Shown: positions 36,802 through 43,419 of the stretch, piece by piece | Position numbering within the stretch: the stretch's first letter is position 1 | Layout of the letters: each line of letters begins with the position of its first letter | From: Gordonia malaquae NBRC 108250 | GTDB lineage: Bacteria; Actinomycetota; Actinomycetes; Mycobacteriales; Mycobacteriaceae | Length of the DNA: 64,000 nt | Reading direction: 5' to 3' | Assembly: GCF_000344135.1 (NCBI RefSeq) | Contig: NZ_BAOP01000014.1 | Location: 1-64,000, forward strand | Notes under the pieces: model-generated | Databases searched by the model: none | What the model was told of the DNA's origin: nothing | What the model saw: only the letters and a program-made list of their open reading frames with translations | Made by a program: the position numbers and the translations under genes

Positions 36802-37047
36802 ATGGACGAGCTTTCATCCACCGTGGGTCCCTTCGGCATGACCCGCGACGAGCTGATCGAGTTGGTTCGTGAGGCGATGGATCCTGAATCGGCCGCCGAC
36901 GACCATGCCGCGGACGCGATCATGCAACGCATCTGCGACGCGGTGTCCGACCCGCAGATCAGCGATTACATGTGGTGGAGTCCGACATCGTTGACGCCTG
37001 AGCTGATCGTCGACAAAGCTCTGTCGTACCGGCCGCTCGCCTTCTGA
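36802..37047 (+). CDS. Small hypothetical protein (81 aa)
   Basis: I do not recognise this protein. It is acidic at the N-terminus ([18 protein letters not shown]...) with a helical-looking middle and an aromatic patch [13 protein letters not shown], ending SYRPLAF. A larger frame continues upstream, but a -10 element TAACCT exactly 7 bases before the ATG at 36802 marks this as the real start. It lies 28 bases before the rph start; synteny with mycobacteria gives no name. No signal peptide or membrane segment. Its composition (balanced acidic and hydrophobic residues, no arginine runs) argues that it is coding. Confidence 0.6.
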   Translation: MDELSSTVGPFGMTRDELIELVREAMDPESAADDHAADAIMQRICDAVSDPQISDYMWWSPTSLTPELIVDKALSYRPLAF

Positions 37048-37062
37048 GTCGCCGCCGAGCGA

Positions 37063-37068
37063 TAGAGT
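37063..37068 (+). promoter_or_regulatory. Leaderless -10 element of rph
   Basis: TAGAGT, then 7 bases, then the GTG start at 37076. Confidence 0.55.
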
Positions 37069-37075
37069 GGGCAGC

Positions 37076-37831
37076 GTGAGCACACGAGCAGACGGCAGGG
37101 CCGACAACGAACTTCGACCCATCAAGTTCACCCGCGGATTCACCTCGCACCCGGCGGGTTCGGTCCTGGTGGAATTCGGCAACACACGAGTGATGTGCAC
37201 GGCGTCCGTGAACGAAGGGGTGCCGTCGTGGCGCCGGGGTTCGGGACTGGGCTGGCTGACGGCGGAGTACTCGATGCTCCCGGCGGCCACGCACGAGCGC
37301 AACAAGCGTGAGTCGGTCCGGGGCAAGATCGGCGGCCGCACACACGAGATCAGCCGCCTCGTCGGACGGTCCCTGCGGGCGTGCATCGACCTCGCGGCCC
37401 TCGGTGAGAACACGATCGCCATCGACTGCGACGTTCTCCAGGCGGACGGCGGCACCCGGACCGCAGCCATCACAGGCGCATACGTCGCACTCGCCGACGC
37501 CGTCACCTGGCTCGGCGCGGCCGGCAAGCTCAACGACCCGCAGCCGCTGTCCTGCGTCATCGCGGCGATCAGCGTCGGCGTGGTCGACGGCCGCGTTCGG
37601 CTGGACCTTCCCTACGAAGAGGATTCGCGCGCGGAGATCGACATGAACGTCGTCGCCACCGACGCTGGAACCCTCGTAGAGGTCCAGGGCACCGGCGAAG
37701 GCGCGACGTTCCCGCGACGCACCCTCGACGCGATGCTCGACGTCGCAGAAGCGGGCATCGCACAGATCGTCGACGCGCAGCGCGCCGTCCTCGCAGAGCC
37801 GTATCCCGGCGATCTGCCGACCGCCAAGTGA
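37076..37831 (+). CDS. rph: Ribonuclease PH
   Basis: Phosphorolytic 3'-5' exoribonuclease that trims tRNA 3' ends; 251 residues, hexameric in the family. [37 protein letters not shown], and the phosphate-site [14 protein letters not shown] are intact. The start is the GTG at 37076, set by the -10 element 7 bases upstream. The stop overlaps the rdgB start by 4 bases. Equivalent to Rv1340. Confidence 0.95.
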   Translation: MSTRADGRADNELRPIKFTRGFTSHPAGSVLVEFGNTRVMCTASVNEGVPSWRRGSGLGWLTAEYSMLPAATHERNKRESVRGKIGGRTHEISRLVGRSLRACIDLAALGENTIAIDCDVLQADGGTRTAAITGAYVALADAVTWLGAAGKLNDPQPLSCVIAAISVGVVDGRVRLDLPYEEDSRAEIDMNVVATDAGTLVEVQGTGEGATFPRRTLDAMLDVAEAGIAQIVDAQRAVLAEPYPGDLPTAK

Positions 37832-38454
37832 CCGGTCGAATCCTCCTCGCCTCCGGCAACGCGAAGAAGCTCAAGGAACTTCGTCGCGTTGTCGAGGCGG
37901 CAGGCATCTCCGGGCTCACCGTGGTGGGCCTCGGCGACTTCGAGGCGTACCCGGAACCTGTCGAGAACGGGGCGTCGTTCGAGGAGAACGCGCTGATCAA
38001 GGCGCGTGAGGCGGTGGCGCGGACGGGACTGCCGTCGCTCGCCGACGACTCGGGAATCTGCGTCGACGCGTTGAACGGAATGCCCGGCATCCTGTCGGCG
38101 CGTTGGTCCGGCGGCTTGGTGTCAGGGAGTTCCGTCGACGAGGGCAACAACGATCTGCTCCTCGCCCAGCTGAGCGACGTGCCGGAGGATCGACGCGGGG
38201 CCGCGTTCGTGTCCGTGTGTGCGCTCGTCATGCCCGACGGCGCCGAGACCGTCGTGCGAGGGGAGTGGCGTGGGGCGATCATCGCGCAGCGCCGCGGCGG
38301 TGAGGGATTCGGCTACGATCCGCTGTTCGTACCCGACGACGCCGCTGCGGGCGGCCGCACGTCGGCTGAACTGGCGCCCGACGAGAAGGACGCGCTCAGC
38401 CACCGCGGCAAGGCCCTCGTGCAGCTCGTTCCGCTGCTGCGGGCCCTGGCCTGA
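37828..38454 (+). CDS. rdgB: Non-canonical purine NTP pyrophosphatase (RdgB/HAM1)
   Basis: Hydrolyses dITP, ITP and XTP to the monophosphates, keeping deaminated purines out of nucleic acids. 208 residues with [10 protein letters not shown] (N-terminal substrate lysine region), [22 protein letters not shown] (metal acidic pair), [11 protein letters not shown] and the C-terminal SHRGKAL. GTG start in GTGA overlap with rph. Equivalent to Rv1341. Confidence 0.95.
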   Translation: MTGRILLASGNAKKLKELRRVVEAAGISGLTVVGLGDFEAYPEPVENGASFEENALIKAREAVARTGLPSLADDSGICVDALNGMPGILSARWSGGLVSGSSVDEGNNDLLLAQLSDVPEDRRGAAFVSVCALVMPDGAETVVRGEWRGAIIAQRRGGEGFGYDPLFVPDDAAAGGRTSAELAPDEKDALSHRGKALVQLVPLLRALA

Positions 38455-38476
38455 TCAGGACAGGGTCGAACTGCGC

Positions 38477-38842
38477 CTACGCGAGGTTGAATTCCGACTT
38501 CACTTCGCGGGTGCGGATGTGCTCGAAGTAGAACGACAGGAACGGGATGGTTCCGGCGATGGCGGTCAGCGCCAGCTTGGGCAGGGGCCAGCGAGCCTTG
38601 ATGCTCAAGTCGACCGTGAAGATCAGGTACACGAAGTAGATCCAGCCGTGAGCGATGCCGACCCAGCCGTAACCGTCGACGTCGAAGCCGTACTTGGCGA
38701 CCATCTCGGCGACCAGAGCCAGCAGCCAGATACCGGTGATCCAGGCGAGGACGCGGTAGCGGACGAGGGCGCCGTGCACGCGCTTCTGAGTGGCGGCAGA
38801 CTCGGCCTTGGGCATGGACTCGGCCTTGGACATGTCGGTCAC
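38477..38842 (-). CDS. DUF3817 membrane protein (Rv1342c-like)
   Basis: 121-residue membrane protein with three hydrophobic segments and the DUF3817 pattern (LVRYRVLAWITGIWLLALV, GIAHGWIYFVYLIFTVDL). Function unknown. I prefer the GTG at 38842 because AAGGA lies 6 bases upstream; ATG at 38833 is an alternative. Downstream of the lprD-like gene by 34 bases, convergent with rdgB. Paralogue of the protein at 21509-21928. Confidence 0.83.
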   Translation of the reverse strand: MTDMSKAESMPKAESAATQKRVHGALVRYRVLAWITGIWLLALVAEMVAKYGFDVDGYGWVGIAHGWIYFVYLIFTVDLSIKARWPLPKLALTAIAGTIPFLSFYFEHIRTREVKSEFNLA

Positions 38843-38876
38843 AGATGTTCCTTCGGTGCAGATCAGACAGTGCAGA

Positions 38877-39281
38877 TCAGCGGACGTCGTCGCCGCGATC
38901 ATTGAGTTCGGAGAGATACCGGTTGTAGTCGGCGAGACCGTCGTCGGGTTCGTCGAAGACCGCGATGTGCGGATCACCTGCCGTCGGACGCGCAGGTAGG
39001 ACGCCATCGGGGATCTCGGTGGGCCCCCGACGCTCGGCGGCGGTGTGAACAGCGTCCGGATCGGACTCCATCACGACGAACCGGCGATACGCGTACACGA
39101 CGGCGATGGCGAACGCAGGCCACTGCAGTGCATAGCCGAGGTTCTGGAAGCTGCCCGATGACGATTCGAACCGGCCCCACTGCCACCATGCAAGCGCCAG
39201 GCAGGCTCCCGCGGCGACCACCACGAGTGCGATCAACGCAGGTCGGTGTCGCTTCGGGTGGGATGCTGCAGTGTCGGCCAC
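38877..39281 (-). CDS. lprD: LprD-like membrane/lipoprotein
   Basis: 134 residues with a hydrophobic segment near the N-terminus (about 15-33, containing VAAGACLALAWWQW) and a second near 52-70 (LGYALQWPAFAIAVVYAYRRF), then a polar cytosolic-type tail. It matches the position and character of Rv1343c (LprD); whether the Cys is truly lipidated is doubtful because it is embedded in the first helix. The start GTG at 39281 is fixed by TACCGT 7 bases upstream. Function unknown. Confidence 0.75.
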   Translation of the reverse strand: MADTAASHPKRHRPALIALVVVAAGACLALAWWQWGRFESSSGSFQNLGYALQWPAFAIAVVYAYRRFVVMESDPDAVHTAAERRGPTEIPDGVLPARPTAGDPHIAVFDEPDDGLADYNRYLSELNDRGDDVR

Positions 39282-39288
39282 GACCTCT

Positions 39289-39294
39289 ACGGTA
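39289..39294 (-). promoter_or_regulatory. Leaderless -10 element of the lprD-like gene
   Basis: TACCGT on the minus strand, 7 bases before the GTG at 39281. Confidence 0.55.
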
Positions 39295-39318
39295 CCTGGC
39301 CGGTCAGAGCGACCGGGG

Positions 39319-39855
39319 TCACAGCGCACTCGCATCGGGCAGGAGGTCTGGGCAGCCGTCGTCGGCCACGAGTTCGTAGTGCCAGAGCTCATTCGCGAAG
39401 ATCTGGCACAACCCGTAGTCGGATCCGTTGCGCGACATCCAATCCATCGCGTCGGTGGGACCGACGTCGACCGCTTCGCCGGTCACGTGCTTCGACTTGT
39501 CGGGGGAGGCGACGAACCGGGACGCTGCGTCTTCGGAACCGTACGTCCCGACCGCATCCGCGAACAACGACTGCTGGAAGTCCCTCGACCTCCAACCCGA
39601 GGTGATGCGGATGTCGATGTTCTGCGATCGTGCGTCGGCGACGGCACGACGCAGCGCATCCAACAGATCCGGATCCAGTCGAGTTATCGCGGCCGACGAC
39701 GAGTCGACGGTGACGCCTTCGTCGGGCAGCGACCCGTTGTCGGACGTGTCGACGAGCGAGCGGGAGACGTCGCCGATGCGGCAGGCGGTCGAGACGAGTA
39801 TGAGCGACACGGAGACGACGGCGACGGCGAGGAGGCGAACAATTCTGGTGGTCAT
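39319..39855 (-). CDS. D,D-carboxypeptidase-like lipoprotein (M15B/VanY family)
   Basis: 178 residues. An N-terminal hydrophobic export signal ends at Cys25 (ILVSTAC), a probable lipid-anchor site though Ser at -3 is not ideal. The M15B zinc motifs are clear: SKHVTGEAVDVG (His and Asp ligands) and ELWHYEL (Glu/His). Such enzymes remove the terminal D-Ala of peptidoglycan stem peptides. It is the last gene of a PAP2-response regulator-sensor kinase operon, 29 bases after the kinase stop, a layout reminiscent of VanR/VanS-VanY, although resistance is not implied. Confidence 0.85.
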   Translation of the reverse strand: MTTRIVRLLAVAVVSVSLILVSTACRIGDVSRSLVDTSDNGSLPDEGVTVDSSSAAITRLDPDLLDALRRAVADARSQNIDIRITSGWRSRDFQQSLFADAVGTYGSEDAASRFVASPDKSKHVTGEAVDVGPTDAMDWMSRNGSDYGLCQIFANELWHYELVADDGCPDLLPDASAL

Positions 39856-39884
39856 GCACCCAGAATCGGCGGCGGATGTCCCGG

Positions 39885-41276
39885 TCAGGTCCCGCCGGTG
39901 GAGCGACTGTGCGGCGGTCGTGTCGTAGGTGGTCGGGTCTGGGAGTCGGCGACCTCTGCGACAAAGACCGTCGCAGGTGAGCCCTCGACGTCGGTGCGCA
40001 GGTATCGGACGTCGCCGCCGAGCAGTTGAGCGTTCTCCCTGGCGATCGCGAGGCCGAGGCCCGCGCCCCCGGTGCGCGTCCGAGCGTCCGACGCCTTGTA
40101 GAGGCGCTCGAAGATCCTCGACACGTGTTCGGCCGGGACCCCTGGGCCGCGGTCGACGACGGCGACCGTCAGCACTCCCGGTCGGTGCGAGATGTGAACC
40201 GACACGGGGGAGGCGCCGTGCCGGACGGCGTTCCCGACGAGATTCGTGACCACTGCGACAAGGCGCCTCGGGTCGGTCGACACCGATATCGTCGACCCTC
40301 GGATCTCGACGTCCGACCAGCCGCGGCGATCGAGCGCGTCGGTCAGGACCCGCAGGACGTCGACTGTCTCGACGGAGATGTCGGCCAGCCCCGCATCGCG
40401 GCGCGTCATCTCGAGCAGATCCTCGACCAGGGCCGCCATCGCGGTGACCTCACGGGAGACCAGGCTCGCCGCTCGTCCCGCGTATCCCGGGTCGTCGGCC
40501 AGTTCCTCCTGCAGCACCTCTGCGGCGGGCACCATCGCGGCGAGCGGGGACCTCAGCTCGTGTGACACGTCTGCGACAAACCGTTGCGCGCGTTGTTCCT
40601 CTTCCTTCAGCACGGTCAGCGCGGCGTCCTGCTCATCAAGCATGTCGTTCAACGATGCCGTCACGTCCTGCAGCTCGCGCACGTCTGTCGGCGGCATGCG
40701 GACGCCGTCGTCACCTGCTGCGATCCTCTTGGCCGCGCTTTCGACATTCTTGAGCGGGCGCACGACGGACCGGACCACGAACGCGCCGAGCGCGATGCCG
40801 AGCACCACGCTGCCTGCCACGGCCGCAGCGAGAATCGTCATGAGGTGATTGAGGCGTTCGGACACGTCGAGCAGCGGCCTGACGACGAAGTAGCTGCGAG
40901 TGGGAAAGTCTCCGCCCGGCTGATACCCGATGGCTATCCGCTCGGAGGACAGTCGTTCGAACCGGAACAGGGTGGGATTGCGGTCGACGTTGGCGCGGAG
41001 GTCGGTCGGCACGAGATCGGCGGTGGCCCGCGGATCGGCGATCACCTCGCCGCCGACGGTGACGATGACATCGGCGGGGACGTCCATCGGGTTGTCGCGG
41101 AGCGCTGCCATCTCGTCGGTGAACGTCGCCAGAGCGGCGTCCTGCGCGTCCTGGTAGGCCCAGGATCGGGCGGACAGAGCGGTGGCGCCGCCCGCGCCGA
41201 GCGCGGTCACGAGCACAACGAGCACAGTCCCCAGGAGGACTCGGGCTCGCAGGCTGGGGAGCAGTCTGGCGATCAC
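39885..41276 (-). CDS. Two-component sensor histidine kinase
   Basis: 463 residues: TM1 (about 13-35), an extracytoplasmic sensor of about 110 residues, TM2 (about 147-170), HAMP (170-220), HisKA with phospho-acceptor His239 (DVSHELRSPLAA), and an HATPase domain with NLVGNAVRHG, VDRGPGVP and GGAGLGLAI. A Pro/Thr-rich tail follows. The GTG start is 4 bases after the response-regulator stop. The signal is likely envelope stress given the PAP2 and carboxypeptidase partners (inference). Confidence 0.92.
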   Translation of the reverse strand: MIARLLPSLRARVLLGTVLVVLVTALGAGGATALSARSWAYQDAQDAALATFTDEMAALRDNPMDVPADVIVTVGGEVIADPRATADLVPTDLRANVDRNPTLFRFERLSSERIAIGYQPGGDFPTRSYFVVRPLLDVSERLNHLMTILAAAVAGSVVLGIALGAFVVRSVVRPLKNVESAAKRIAAGDDGVRMPPTDVRELQDVTASLNDMLDEQDAALTVLKEEEQRAQRFVADVSHELRSPLAAMVPAAEVLQEELADDPGYAGRAASLVSREVTAMAALVEDLLEMTRRDAGLADISVETVDVLRVLTDALDRRGWSDVEIRGSTISVSTDPRRLVAVVTNLVGNAVRHGASPVSVHISHRPGVLTVAVVDRGPGVPAEHVSRIFERLYKASDARTRTGGAGLGLAIARENAQLLGGDVRYLRTDVEGSPATVFVAEVADSQTRPPTTRPPHSRSTGGT

Positions 41277-41280
41277 GGCG

Positions 41281-41967
41281 TCACTCGCATGGTGCGAACC
41301 GATAACCGAAACCGCGGACCGTCTCGATGTGGTGGTCTCCGATCTTGGTCCTCAAACGCTGAATCGCGTTGTCGACGAGGCGTGAATCTCCGAGATACGA
41401 CTGGTCCCACACGAGTTCGAGGAGCTGATCCCGGCTCAGGACCTGGCCGACGTGATCGGCGAACGTCAGCATCAAGCGAGTCTCGGTCGGGCTCAGCGGC
41501 AATGGTTCCCCGTCCCGCCGCACCTGGGCGGCACCGCGATCGACGATCAGGTCGCCGAGGGCCACGGAGCCGGGGGTCGCCGTCGACGGAGGTGGACCGA
41601 CCGTGGCACTCGCGACGCGTCGGACGTTCGCCTTGATCCTGGCGTCGAGGACTCGCGGGCTCACCGGTTTGACGACGTAGTCGTCCGCGCCGGCTTCCAG
41701 CCCAGCGACCATGTCGATGTCGTCCGACCTGGCGGTCAGCATGATGATCGGGATGTCACTGATCGCCCGAATCGAACGGCAGATGCTGAAGCCGTCCGCG
41801 CCGGGCAGTCCGATGTCGAGAATCACGACGTCTGCTGCGTCGAGAAGCCCCGGCAGTCGGACGCCGGGATCGGCGGGCTCGGCCCGCACAGTGTGATCGA
41901 GGCGTTCCAGGCTCATCTGAAGCGCCTCGACGATGTGCGGGTCGTCCTCGATCAATAGAAGTCGCAT
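41281..41967 (-). CDS. OmpR-family response regulator
   Basis: 228 residues: receiver domain with acidic pair Asp8-Asp9, phosphorylation site Asp51 (VVILDIGLPG) and the conserved Lys in DYVVKPVSP; then an OmpR/PhoB winged helix (LPLSPTETRLMLTFADH ... VDNAIQRLRTKIG ... VRGFGYRF). The ATG at 41967 starts the conserved RLLLIEDD. It follows the PAP2 gene by 7 bases and precedes the cognate kinase. Confidence 0.93.
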   Translation of the reverse strand: MRLLLIEDDPHIVEALQMSLERLDHTVRAEPADPGVRLPGLLDAADVVILDIGLPGADGFSICRSIRAISDIPIIMLTARSDDIDMVAGLEAGADDYVVKPVSPRVLDARIKANVRRVASATVGPPPSTATPGSVALGDLIVDRGAAQVRRDGEPLPLSPTETRLMLTFADHVGQVLSRDQLLELVWDQSYLGDSRLVDNAIQRLRTKIGDHHIETVRGFGYRFAPCE

Positions 41968-41974
41968 GCTTGGA

Positions 41975-42625
41975 CTAGCTTTGCACAGTGTGGAGCCTGG
42001 TCCCGGGGTTCGTCTGCTGCATGGCCACGCGGGGACCACGAACGGGCACCAGGCACTCAGCGGCAGCCGCGGCGGCGATCGCGATGAGCCAGCCCCCGAT
42101 CACATCCGACGGCCGGTGCCACTGCAGGGCGACGACGGCGGCCGACACGACGACGGCTCCGACGCTCGATCCGACTGCTACCACGGTCCTGACCCGCTGC
42201 GGAACCACAACGACCAGGGCCATCCCCGCTGCGACGAACGCCGCGACGGTGTTCGACGGAAACGAGTTGTTGGCGGTCCCGACACCGAACGACGGTCGGT
42301 CGAGGCCGTGCTTCAGGAACACTGCGGCGGCGACGGCGCCGAGAATGACGGCCGCGGCGTGCACTGCCAGACGCGTCGATCGGCGCCACACACAGGCCGC
42401 GCCGATCACGACGCCGATGACGGCGAGCAGTATCAGCTGATGGGCGCCGAGCCAGCCGGTGGTCGGCACGTCGTTGCCCCACCGCGCCGCCCATGCCTTC
42501 ATCGCGGCGTCGTCTGCGGCCTGTCCGGGGTAGGAGGCGACGAACATCGCGAAGGAGGCCACCGCTAGGCCGAAAGCTATGACGGCGCAGGTGAACGCGC
42601 CTATCCGGTGAGCAGAATTGGTCAT
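41975..42625 (-). CDS. PAP2-family membrane phosphatase with altered motif
   Basis: 216-residue polytopic membrane protein. PAP2 signature parts are visible: KHGLDRP (KX6RP type), SFPSNTVAAF in place of PSGH, and WHRPSDVIGGWL (His-X3-Asp). The second motif lacks its usual His, so catalysis by the standard mechanism is questionable. The family dephosphorylates undecaprenyl pyrophosphate or other lipid phosphates. First gene of the operon with the two-component pair and the carboxypeptidase; AAGGTGG lies before the ATG. Confidence 0.8.
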   Translation of the reverse strand: MTNSAHRIGAFTCAVIAFGLAVASFAMFVASYPGQAADDAAMKAWAARWGNDVPTTGWLGAHQLILLAVIGVVIGAACVWRRSTRLAVHAAAVILGAVAAAVFLKHGLDRPSFGVGTANNSFPSNTVAAFVAAGMALVVVVPQRVRTVVAVGSSVGAVVVSAAVVALQWHRPSDVIGGWLIAIAAAAAAECLVPVRGPRVAMQQTNPGTRLHTVQS

Positions 42626-42700
42626 GGTGTCCACCTTGCCGATCGGATGTCTCGGATGGGGGCGTCGGCGGACGCAGGAATGTCGCAACTGTGTCGCAGT

Positions 42701-42706
42701 TATCCT
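42701..42706 (+). promoter_or_regulatory. Leaderless -10 element of the AlkD-like gene
   Basis: TATCCT followed by 6 bases and the GTG at 42713. Confidence 0.5.
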
Positions 42707-42712
42707 CGACTG

Positions 42713-43375
42713 GTGACCGATGTCGAGACGATCCTCGCCGAACTCGCCGACCTCGCTGACGAGAAGACGTCGGCGATCAATCGCAGGCACGGAGACGACC
42801 ACGCGGTGAAGCTGTCGACGCTGCGTGCGATCGCGAAACGATGCAAGACGCAGCAACCCTTGGCCGTCGACCTGTGGGCGACCGGGGACACCGCGGCGCG
42901 ACTGGTCGCTCTTCTGGTCTGTCGGCCGAAGGAGTTCACCGCGACCGAATTGGACACGATGCTGCGCGAGGCCCGCACACCGAAAGTGACCGACTGGCTG
43001 ATCGGCAACGTCGTCGCGAAGAGTCCCCATCGGGAGTCGTTGCGGGTCGCCTGGCTCGACGACGCCGATCCGGCAGTCGCGGCGGCGGGATGGTCGCTGA
43101 CCGCGGACCGGGTGGCCAAGGACTCCGACGGCCTCGATCTTCCAGCTCTGCTGGACGTCATCGAAGCCGAGATGAAGGACGCGCCGGACCGGCTGCAGTG
43201 GTCCATGAACACCACTCTGGCGCAGATCGGCATCGGCCACGCGGAACTGCGTGACCGGGCAGTCGCGATCGGTGAACGGTTGGGGGTGCTCGAGGACTAC
43301 CCGACATCGCCGGGATGCACCTCGCCGTACGCGCCGACGTGGATCGCGGAGATGGTGCGCCGCGCGGAGGCGTGA
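42713..43375 (+). CDS. DNA alkylation repair (AlkD-like) HEAT-repeat protein
   Basis: 220 residues of helical ALK/HEAT-like repeats in the DNA alkylation repair family (AKRCKTQQPLAVDLWATGDTAARLVALLV; TDWLIGNVVAKSP). AlkD-type proteins remove bulky or charged alkylated bases, but I cannot confirm the catalytic Asp/Trp pair in this member. The frame is open upstream to 42608, but the GTG at 42713 is supported by TATCCT six bases before it. Ends 44 bases before irtA. Confidence 0.8.
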   Translation: MTDVETILAELADLADEKTSAINRRHGDDHAVKLSTLRAIAKRCKTQQPLAVDLWATGDTAARLVALLVCRPKEFTATELDTMLREARTPKVTDWLIGNVVAKSPHRESLRVAWLDDADPAVAAAGWSLTADRVAKDSDGLDLPALLDVIEAEMKDAPDRLQWSMNTTLAQIGIGHAELRDRAVAIGERLGVLEDYPTSPGCTSPYAPTWIAEMVRRAEA

Positions 43376-43385
43376 ACCACTCCTC

Positions 43386-43404
43386 TAAGATTAGGCAAAC
43401 CTAA
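43386..43404 (+). promoter_or_regulatory. IdeR/DtxR iron box upstream of irtA
   Basis: The 19-base site matches the consensus TTAGGTTAGGCTAACCTAA at 16 positions and lies in a 9-bp inverted repeat AAGATTAGG-N4-CCTAATCTT (43387-43408). Directly before the Shine-Dalgarno AGGAGA and the ATG at 43420, it predicts iron-dependent repression of irtAB. Confidence 0.88.
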
Positions 43405-43419
43405 TCTTCAGGAGAGTTC

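Noticed and set aside
39319-41967. A vancomycin resistance (van) operon
   Set aside because: Only the regulator, kinase and VanY-like enzyme resemble it; there is no vanH, vanA/B ligase or vanX.
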